Part shown: in pieces, positions 58,225 to 64,000 of the stretch
Layout: every line of letters begins with the position of its first letter
Numbering within the stretch: position 1 is the stretch's first letter
Origin: Trinickia symbiotica
GTDB taxonomy: Bacteria; Pseudomonadota; Gammaproteobacteria; Burkholderiales; Burkholderiaceae
Direction: 5' to 3'
Length of the DNA: 64,000 nt
Assembly (NCBI RefSeq): GCF_002934455.1
Contig: NZ_PTIR01000024.1
Location: forward strand, 36,465-100,464
Made by a program: the position numbers and the translations under genes
Notes under the pieces: model-generated
Told to the model about the DNA's origin: nothing
Database searches by the model: none
Seen by the model: the letters and a program-made list of their open reading frames with translations, nothing else

Positions 58225-58685
58225 TTTTGCGATTTCGCGTGGGCGCCACGGTGCTCGCGCGGGCCCATCCGCTCGCGGAATGTGTCGTCAGCGAGCTTCT
58301 TTTGCTCCGGCGTGAAACTGTTGTAGAGCGGCTGGAATGCGGCAAGAATCTTCTTGATGCCGTCGGCGTGCGCCTGGGTCAGATTCGCGTAGTCCTGCAT
58401 ATTGTCGATGGCCGACTGCGTGGACGCGTTCTTGATGCGCTGCTCGTAGAGCTGACCCATCGTTTCGCCGTCGTCGCGCATCGCGTCGGCGAACGTCTTC
58501 CATTGATCTTCCTGCGCAGGCGTGATCTTGAGCTGCTTGTGCAGATAGCTGATTCGGTCCTCGATCCGCGCTTCGTGTTTCGCGGCAGGAGAGGCGGGCG
58601 TCGGTGCCGCGGCCGGAGCCGAAGCCTGCGCGAAGACGCCGTTCGCCGCAAATGCGCATGCCAGAATGACGAGTGTTTTTTTCAT
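58221..58685 (-). CDS. Spy/CpxP-type LTXXQ periplasmic protein
   Basis: This 154-residue protein has a signal peptide (MKKTLVILACAFAANGVFAQ) and two LTXXQ-like repeats: LKITPAQEDQW and SFTPEQKKLAD. Spy and CpxP act as periplasmic chaperones or stress sensors. CAGGAG lies upstream of the ATG. It is divergent from the Lrp gene and overlaps the PGDYG gene. Confidence 0.87.
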   Translation of the reverse strand: MKKTLVILACAFAANGVFAQASAPAAAPTPASPAAKHEARIEDRISYLHKQLKITPAQEDQWKTFADAMRDDGETMGQLYEQRIKNASTQSAIDNMQDYANLTQAHADGIKKILAAFQPLYNSFTPEQKKLADDTFRERMGPREHRGAHAKSQK

Positions 58686-58864
58686 CTTCAAAGAACTCCT
58701 GTCGTGTGGAAGAAAGCCGGGCGCGGGCGCCGGGCTCGACCAGGCGAGTCCTGCTCCGGGACGCGCGAGGCGTGCCGGCACTATTTGTACCACCAATGCG
58801 TGACGACCCGTTAGCATTGAGATACGCGCTTACAAATGAAACCTGACCGTATTCTTTTTTGCTC

Positions 58865-59329
58865 ATGAGACCGCCGCGCCTCGATCAACTGGACGAACTC
58901 GACCGTAACCTCATCGCGCTACTGCAAGCCAATGCGCGCGAAAGCGTCGCCAATCTCGCGCGCCGGCTCGGCGTCGCTCGCACGACGGTGCTGGCGCGTC
59001 TTGAGCGCCTCGAACGAAACCAGGTGATCGCCGGTTATGGCGTGCGTCTCGGCCAGGACGTCCTCGATGCGAGTATCAATGCGTACGTCGGCATCATCCT
59101 CGCCCCGAAATACGGTCCCGACGTACAAAAACGGCTCGGCAAGATGCCTGAGGTTCAACTGCTTTGCGCAGTAAGCGGCGAGTTCGACTATGTTGCCTGG
59201 CTGCGTGCCGATTCTCCCGAGCGGCTCAACGAGCTGCTGGACCAGATCGGCGGCCTGGAGGGCGTCGAGCGAACCACCACCTCGATCATCCTCGCGCGCA
59301 AGATCGATCGCGGCACGATTGCCGGGTGA
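58865..59329 (+). CDS. Lrp/AsnC-family regulator
   Basis: This 154-residue protein has an N-terminal helix-turn-helix (LDRNLIALLQANARESVANLARRLGVARTTVLARLERLE) and a C-terminal RAM ligand domain (AYVGIILAPKYGPDV, AVSGEFDYVAWLRA, LEGVERTTTSIILARK). Such regulators respond to amino acids. The next gene on the strand, a saccharopine-dehydrogenase-like enzyme, is a likely target. ATG 58865 is used; a TTG lies six bases earlier. Confidence 0.92.
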   Translation: MRPPRLDQLDELDRNLIALLQANARESVANLARRLGVARTTVLARLERLERNQVIAGYGVRLGQDVLDASINAYVGIILAPKYGPDVQKRLGKMPEVQLLCAVSGEFDYVAWLRADSPERLNELLDQIGGLEGVERTTTSIILARKIDRGTIAG

Positions 59330-59342
59330 AGCGGCCAAGTCG

Positions 59343-59389
59343 GTGTCGTTTTGACGAAACGACACTTCTTCTCGTCATTTCGACGAAAC
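59343..59389 (+). promoter_or_regulatory. Perfect hairpin plus GACGAAAC direct repeats
   Basis: GTGTCGTTT (59343-59351) pairs with AAACGACAC (59357-59365) around TGACG, followed by TTCTTCT, which could terminate the lrp transcript. GACGAAAC occurs at 59353-59360 and again at 59382-59389, 29 bases apart. These may be Lrp-type binding sites for the downstream gene. Confidence 0.5.
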
Positions 59390-59550
59390 CCGCGCGTCTT
59401 AACGTCGATCTCTACCTTTTTTCCGTTTCGGTGCCTCTCTAGACTGTTTTCGACGTCGGCGCGCGCCTTATTTCCCATCTTTGTCTCCATCTTCATCGCG
59501 AGGAGAAGGCGCATCAACCGACTCTGACAACGGAAAAAAAGGAGAACCGC

Positions 59551-60654
59551 ATGAAAGTAGCCGTCGCTGGAGCCGGGCTGATCGGCCATACCATCGCCCA
59601 TATGCTGCGTGATACGGGCGACTACGAGGTCGTCGCCTTCGACCGCGATGCGCATGCGCTCGAAAAGCTTGCGAGTCAGGGCATCGCGACGGAGCGGGTC
59701 GACTCGGCCGACGCGAACGCGGTCAAGGCAGCGTTGAAAGGCTTCGACGCGCTCGTCAACGCCTTGCCATATTACCTCGCCGTCAACGTGGCAGCGGCCG
59801 CGAGCGGCGCGGGTGTGCACTACTTCGATCTGACGGAGGACGTGCGGGCGACGCAGGCCATCCGTAGCCTGGCCGAGGGCGCCTCGCGCGCGTTCATGCC
59901 GCAATGCGGCCTCGCGCCGGGCTTCATCGGCATCGCGGCTCACGAGCTCGCGAATCGCTTTTCGCACGTGCGCGAAGTGAAGATGCGCGTCGGCGCGCTG
60001 CCGGCATTTCCGACGAACGCCTTGAAGTACAACCTGACTTGGAGCGTCGACGGGCTCATCAACGAGTACTGCCAACCTTGCGAGGCGATTCGTGATTCGC
60101 ACAGGCTATGGGTTCAGCCGCTCGAGGGGCTCGAGCATTTCTCGCTCGACGGCATCGAGTACGAAGCATTCAATACGTCTGGCGGCCTCGGAACGCTATG
60201 CGAAACGTTGGCGGAGCGCGTCGAGACGCTCGATTACAAGTCCGTCCGTTATCCGGGCCATCGCGATCTGATGCAATTCCTGCTCGAGGATCTGCGTCTC
60301 GCGAGCGACCGCGACACATTGAAGTCGATCCTGCGCCGCGCCGTGCCGTCGACGACGCAGGACGTGGTGTTGATTTTCGTGACCGTGACCGGGATGCGCG
60401 ACGGTCTCCTCGTGCAGGACGTCTTTACGCGCAAGGTGTTTGCCAAGACCGTTTGCGGCATGCCGATGAGCGCGATTCAAATCACGACGGCGGGCGCCAT
60501 GTGCGCCGTGCTCGATCTGTTTCGCGAGGGCAGGTTGCCGCAAAGCGGCTTTGTGCGGCAGGAGCAGGTATCGCTCCGCGATTTTCTCGCGAATCGATTC
60601 GGTCAGCTTTACGAAGGGGCGGTGCTCGACGCGCAAGCGGCCACGATGGTCTGA
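59551..60654 (+). CDS. Saccharopine dehydrogenase-like oxidoreductase (possible lysine 6-dehydrogenase)
   Basis: This 367-residue protein has an N-terminal Rossmann domain (VAVAGAGLIGHTIAHML) and the saccharopine-dehydrogenase C-terminal fold. Visible stretches are ALVNALPYYLAVNVAAAASGAGVHYFDLTED and MPQCGLAPGFIGIAAHEL. This layout suits lysine 6-dehydrogenase or related enzymes. The Lrp gene just upstream fits amino-acid control. The substrate is inferred only. Confidence 0.82.
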   Translation: MKVAVAGAGLIGHTIAHMLRDTGDYEVVAFDRDAHALEKLASQGIATERVDSADANAVKAALKGFDALVNALPYYLAVNVAAAASGAGVHYFDLTEDVRATQAIRSLAEGASRAFMPQCGLAPGFIGIAAHELANRFSHVREVKMRVGALPAFPTNALKYNLTWSVDGLINEYCQPCEAIRDSHRLWVQPLEGLEHFSLDGIEYEAFNTSGGLGTLCETLAERVETLDYKSVRYPGHRDLMQFLLEDLRLASDRDTLKSILRRAVPSTTQDVVLIFVTVTGMRDGLLVQDVFTRKVFAKTVCGMPMSAIQITTAGAMCAVLDLFREGRLPQSGFVRQEQVSLRDFLANRFGQLYEGAVLDAQAATMV

Positions 60655-60677
60655 ACTTCATCCGATAGCCACCGCGC

Positions 60678-61265
60678 TCACAACGGATCGCTCACGATGG
60701 CCCGCAGCAGGGCGTCGAAGTCGTCCGCGGTCGGCGCGGTATTGTCGAACATCAACAGCCCCTCGCGCGCGGCGCCCGTTGGTACGAAACGCCGCTGCCG
60801 ATATTCGTCCCAATGCGCGAGCTTGTACGCATCGTTCGGGTTGTCGCGCGCAACGATGCGCGCGTGCGCCGTCTCTTCCGACGTGTACACCCAGACGATG
60901 CGGATGACGACGTCGTCGGCCACGCCGAGCCATGCTCGGTCGAAGAGCCGGCGATCGCGCACTTCGCGAGAAAGCGGGCCGACGATGACGACGCTGATGC
61001 CGAGCTGCAGATTCTCCCGTGCGGTATCGATGAGGCCGCGGTACTCGGGCTCGCGCAAATGCTGCAGATAGAGCGGACTGTCGCGATCGTTCGGGTCTCC
61101 GGTCAGCGCCCCCATCGCGGCTGCGCTGTAGTGGCCGTAGAGCGTGTCCTTGTCGAGCAGACAAAACGCTTCGCCTGTCGCCCGCATGAGGGGGCCGATC
61201 AGGCGCTTGCCGACCGTCGTCTTGCCCGTGCCGGCATGGCCGCAGAAAAAAACGAGGTGCGTCAC
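60678..61265 (-). CDS. P-loop AAA/kinase-like ATPase
   Basis: This 195-residue protein has Walker A GHAGTGKT near its N-terminus and resembles small-molecule kinases of the AAA_33 type (FCLLDKDTLYGHYSAAAMG, ISVVIVGPLSREVRD, IRIVWVYTSEETAHARIVARDN). The substrate is unknown. It is convergent with the oxidoreductase gene and divergent from the cupin gene. Confidence 0.8.
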   Translation of the reverse strand: MTHLVFFCGHAGTGKTTVGKRLIGPLMRATGEAFCLLDKDTLYGHYSAAAMGALTGDPNDRDSPLYLQHLREPEYRGLIDTARENLQLGISVVIVGPLSREVRDRRLFDRAWLGVADDVVIRIVWVYTSEETAHARIVARDNPNDAYKLAHWDEYRQRRFVPTGAAREGLLMFDNTAPTADDFDALLRAIVSDPL

Positions 61266-61330
61266 GAACCGTTGTCCCTGGAGCTTCGCTAAACTTCGAA
61301 CGATTCAAAGTCGATCCCAGGATACCGCAT

Positions 61331-61876
61331 ATGCCCAGAGCCAACGAACTCGTCGAGCGTCTCGGCTTGATACCGCATCCGGAAGGCGGTTATTACCGCG
61401 AGACGCATCGCGATTCGGCTCGCGTCGCGCGTCTGGCGCCCGGCGATGGTCTCACGGCTGCGGCTGCGCGCGCTGCGTCGACCGCCATCTACTACCTGCT
61501 TTGCGATGGCGCCTATTCGGCTTGGCATCGGATCGATGCGGACGAGGTCTGGCACTTCTATGGGGGTGGCCCGCTCGATATTCATATGCTCGACGAGGCC
61601 GGCCAATTGTCGACCTGTCGGCTAGGCGATGCGCTCGCGTATGCGGAAGCTCAATTTCAGGTGGTCGTGCCTGCCGGCTATTGGTTTGCGGCCGAATGCG
61701 CCGCCGCGCCGGCGGGCGACGAACCATTCGCCCTCGTCGGCTGTACCGTCGCGCCGGGCTTCGAGTTTTCCGCGTTCGAGCTCGCCGATATCCCGGCGCT
61801 CATTACGCGCTACCCAGCGCATGCGACGTTGCTGAGTCGCCTTGCGCCGCGAGGGCCGACCACGTCGACGTCGTAA
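61331..61876 (+). CDS. DUF985 cupin protein
   Basis: This 181-residue cupin-fold protein begins ANELVERLGLIPHPEGGYYRETHRD, the conserved DUF985 start. It has AIYYLLCDGAYSAWHRIDADEVWHFYGGGPLDIHML with the cupin metal or ligand residues, and ALVGCTVAPGFEFSAFELAD. Function is unknown; some relatives are epimerase-like. Confidence 0.87.
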   Translation: MPRANELVERLGLIPHPEGGYYRETHRDSARVARLAPGDGLTAAAARAASTAIYYLLCDGAYSAWHRIDADEVWHFYGGGPLDIHMLDEAGQLSTCRLGDALAYAEAQFQVVVPAGYWFAAECAAAPAGDEPFALVGCTVAPGFEFSAFELADIPALITRYPAHATLLSRLAPRGPTTSTS

Positions 61877-61944
61877 GACGATTCGTGTTCCGGTCGGGGG
61901 GCGGACGCCCCTCAACGGCAACACGCGATCGGCCGTCGAGGCTT

Positions 61945-62271
61945 CTACTCCTGTGCCTCCATCCCTCCCGTGGTCTGCCTGATCGGCGTGGCCGCGCGCT
62001 CGCCAACGACGGTGGTCCACGGCCTGACCTTCCAACTGGTTACGATGCCCGCCGCGACGTACGGATCGTTGCGGGCGAAGTCTTCGACGATCGCCGGATC
62101 GTCGCATTGAAAGAGAAGGATCGCGCCGTCGACAGGGTCCGCGAGCGCTCCGCCCAGCAGCAATTCACCGCGATCGGCGGCTAGCCACCCGTGGGCCAGA
62201 TGCTGAGCGCGAAACTGAGAGCGACGCTCGAGATAGTCGGGTGCTGTTTCATAAAACAACAGGTAGTGCAT
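61945..62271 (-). CDS. YciI-family protein
   Basis: This 108-residue protein has a ferredoxin-like fold: MHYLLFYETAPDYLERRSQFRAQHLAHGWLAADRGELLLGGALADP, then FARNDPYVAAGIVTSWKVRPW with the conserved His and Asp of YciI. Function is unknown. The start is set at MHYLLFY; upstream codons run into non-coding sequence. Confidence 0.87.
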   Translation of the reverse strand: MHYLLFYETAPDYLERRSQFRAQHLAHGWLAADRGELLLGGALADPVDGAILLFQCDDPAIVEDFARNDPYVAAGIVTSWKVRPWTTVVGERAATPIRQTTGGMEAQE

Positions 62272-62453
62272 GTCAGTTGCTCCGGAATGTGCCAATGGGA
62301 ACCCAATTGCGATATTAGCAGCGGGCAGGCCAGCGTCTAGGAAGATAGTGACGTGTCGCTGAGCGGCGGGCATAGACCGTGCTTCCGATGAGGGAGGCAT
62401 GCGAGCGCAGCCCCGCATGGACAGCGCTCCGCCGAGCGAGCAGGAGACAGAAG

Positions 62454-63533
62454 ATGCGCATTGCACAAGTCGCCCCGTTATACGAAGCGATCCCGCCGCA
62501 CGCCTACGGCGCGACCGAGCGCGTCATCCACTATCTGACGGAGCAGCTCGTTCGGCTCGGACATCACGTCACGCTTTTCGCGACGGCCGATTCATCGACC
62601 TCTGCCGAGCTGGTTCCACTCTGTCCTCGAGGTCTTTGGCGCGACGCCAACGTCTGGGATACGCTGACGCATCACGTGCGCGAACTCGAAGCAGTGGCGC
62701 AACGCGCGGCGCGTTTCGACGTGATCCATTTTCATGGCGACCCGTTGCATTTTCCGCTCGCGCGCCGGCTCAACTGCGCGCACGTCACGACGATGCATGG
62801 TCAGTTGCTGCCCGTCGATCACGGTCCGCTTTTTCGAGAGTTTTCGGAAGCGCCGCTCATCTCCATTTCGGACGATCAGCGCCGGCCCGTGCCGGAGGCG
62901 AACTGGCAGGCGACGATTCATCACGGGCTCAGGCCTGATGCGCTCGCACTCAACGAATCGCCGGACGACTACTTGTTGTTTCTCGGGCGGCTGATGCCGC
63001 AAAAACGGCCGGACCTCGCGATCGAAATAGCGCGTCGCGCGCGCTTACCGTTGAAGATGGCCACTAAGGTTCATCCGGGAGAAACAGGCTACTTCCGCGA
63101 GCAGATCTTGCCGCTGCTCGAAGCAAGCGAGCATTTCGTCGATTACCTCGGTGAGGTGGGCGGGACGCAACGGATCGAACTCCTCGCCAATGCGCGCGCC
63201 TTGTTGTTTCCCGTGCAGTGGCCCGAGCCGTTCGGAATGGTGATCATCGAGGCGATGGCCTCCGGAACGCCGACGATCGCATTCCGGTGCGGCGCGATAC
63301 CTGAGATCGTCGAGGACGGCGTGACGGGTTTCATTGTCGACGATGTCGATGGCGCCGTGCGGGCGATCGATCGGATCGACGAATTGAGCCGTGTTCGTTG
63401 CCGCGAGCGGTTCGAATCTCGCTTCACATCCGCGCGCATGGCCGCGGACTATCTTTCGGTCTACGAACGATTGCTGGCGCCGCGCGCCGCGAACGATCAG
63501 ATTCGCGAGCTGCCGCGGCGCCGTCATCGATGA
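62454..63533 (+). CDS. GT4-family glycosyltransferase
   Basis: This 359-residue GT-B enzyme has an N-terminal MRIAQVAPLYEAIPPHAYGATERVIHYLTEQL, a donor-side FLGRLMPQKRPDLAIEIAR and the EX7E-like region EPFGMVIIEAMASGTPTIAFRCGAIPEIVEDGVTG. It is cytosolic; acceptor and product are unknown. AGGAGACAG sits just before the ATG. It stands alone rather than in a polysaccharide cluster. Confidence 0.9.
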   Translation: MRIAQVAPLYEAIPPHAYGATERVIHYLTEQLVRLGHHVTLFATADSSTSAELVPLCPRGLWRDANVWDTLTHHVRELEAVAQRAARFDVIHFHGDPLHFPLARRLNCAHVTTMHGQLLPVDHGPLFREFSEAPLISISDDQRRPVPEANWQATIHHGLRPDALALNESPDDYLLFLGRLMPQKRPDLAIEIARRARLPLKMATKVHPGETGYFREQILPLLEASEHFVDYLGEVGGTQRIELLANARALLFPVQWPEPFGMVIIEAMASGTPTIAFRCGAIPEIVEDGVTGFIVDDVDGAVRAIDRIDELSRVRCRERFESRFTSARMAADYLSVYERLLAPRAANDQIRELPRRRHR

Positions 63534-63830
63534 CGGGCAGTGATCTCTATTCCTCGGCACATGTGGCTGAACGCCGCGGCTGCCGTGCGCCGCCGTCGAG
63601 CAGCGGCCATGAGGGGGGCGCGCGATGCGACAGCGGGGATTATCGGGGATTGCCCGCACATCGCACGCTAGTAAGTTCTGGGTAAGAGAGGCGCGGTAGT
63701 TTGGCGCATATGCCGTCGCACCAGCGCTCGCAGCCGTTGCCGCAGACTAACGCGGAGCAAAGGCAATGGTGGGTAGTCGGGGCGAGCCCTATTCGGCAAC
63801 GTGCATCGTGAAATACTGGAGGAGACACAA
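63534..63830. other. Intergenic region before acs
   Basis: I see no gene, hairpin with T-run or strong promoter here. GGAGGAGA just before 63831 is the acs ribosome site. Confidence 0.5.
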
Positions 63831-64000
63831 GTGAGCACCATCGAGTCGGTTTTGCGGGAAGGCCGCGTCTTCGAACCGTCCGCCGAGACGGTTGCCAACG
63901 CCGCCATTCCTGGCATGGACGCCTACCGCGCGCTCGTCGCGCAAGCGGAGCGCGATTACGAGGGATTCTGGGCGAAGCTCGCGCGCGAGACGCTGACGTG
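63831..64000 (+). CDS. acs: Acetyl-CoA synthetase, 3' end outside window
   Basis: The first ~56 codons, from GTG 63831 with GGAGGAGA upstream, encode [20 protein letters not shown]... followed by [33 protein letters not shown]. This matches the conserved N-terminus of AMP-forming acetyl-CoA synthetase, which activates acetate to acetyl-CoA. The catalytic core is outside the window. Confidence 0.88.
   Translation, partial: MSTIESVLREGRVFEPSAETVANAAIPGMDAYRALVAQAERDYEGFWAKLARETLT

Overview
The window is a chromosomal segment from a high-G+C betaproteobacterium of the Burkholderiaceae (Burkholderia sensu lato; Paraburkholderia or Trinickia are plausible). The support is the gene content: a class I phaC-phaA-phaB-phaR polyhydroxyalkanoate (PHA) locus with a bktB-type thiolase nearby, purA followed by a phosphoribosyltransferase, bamD divergent from rluD, and several small families typical of Burkholderia. 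This assignment is an inference from content; no 16S rRNA gene is present. I saw no rRNA, tRNA or CRISPR.

Layout. 1-12.8 kb is housekeeping: purA (5' end outside the window), a phosphoribosyltransferase, kup, tex, a coiled-coil exported protein, a YdcH-type protein, a DinG-like helicase, bamD, rluD and pgeF. 13-22 kb is the PHA cluster (phaC, phaA, phaB, phaR), then rimO, bktB and metC. 22-31.3 kb holds serB, a fetAB-like exporter, an AsmA protein, a YbiT-like ABC-F ATPase, an aldehyde dehydrogenase and a DUF1289 protein. 31.5-35.9 kb is a putrescine/polyamine ABC operon, potFGHI.

35.9-37.6 kb is the accessory part. It is visibly AT-richer and carries one minus-strand gene that looks like an ADP-ribosyltransferase-fold effector or toxin. 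Its last codons run antisense through a diverged 101-bp copy of potI. 37.6-44.3 kb is a tripartite RND efflux operon with a divergent TetR regulator and a large palindrome between them. 44.3-51.2 kb is a mostly minus-strand series: DUF2795, a small exported protein, a C45-type hydrolase, a ClC channel, a GST and YeiH, with a divergent LysR gene.

51.3-57.2 kb is a 2-ketogluconate utilisation locus: kguE, kguK, kguT, kguD and a LacI-type ptxS. A perfect 16-bp palindrome with a PtxS-like core lies upstream of kguE, and two related ~70-bp repeats flank kguE. 57.2-64 kb holds small regulators and enzymes: a gene with a pentanucleotide repeat in its leader, a Spy/PGDYG pair, an Lrp regulator and a saccharopine-dehydrogenase-like enzyme with direct repeats between them, a P-loop kinase, a DUF985 cupin, a YciI protein, a GT4 glycosyltransferase and the 5' end of an acetyl-CoA synthetase gene.

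Working together: PhaA, PhaB and PhaC make PHA from acetyl-CoA, PhaR probably tunes it, and BktB could supply longer precursors. KguT, KguK and KguD should feed 2-ketogluconate into 6-phosphogluconate under PtxS. PotFGHI imports polyamines. Most functions are assigned by family resemblance read from the translated sequence; no database search was possible.
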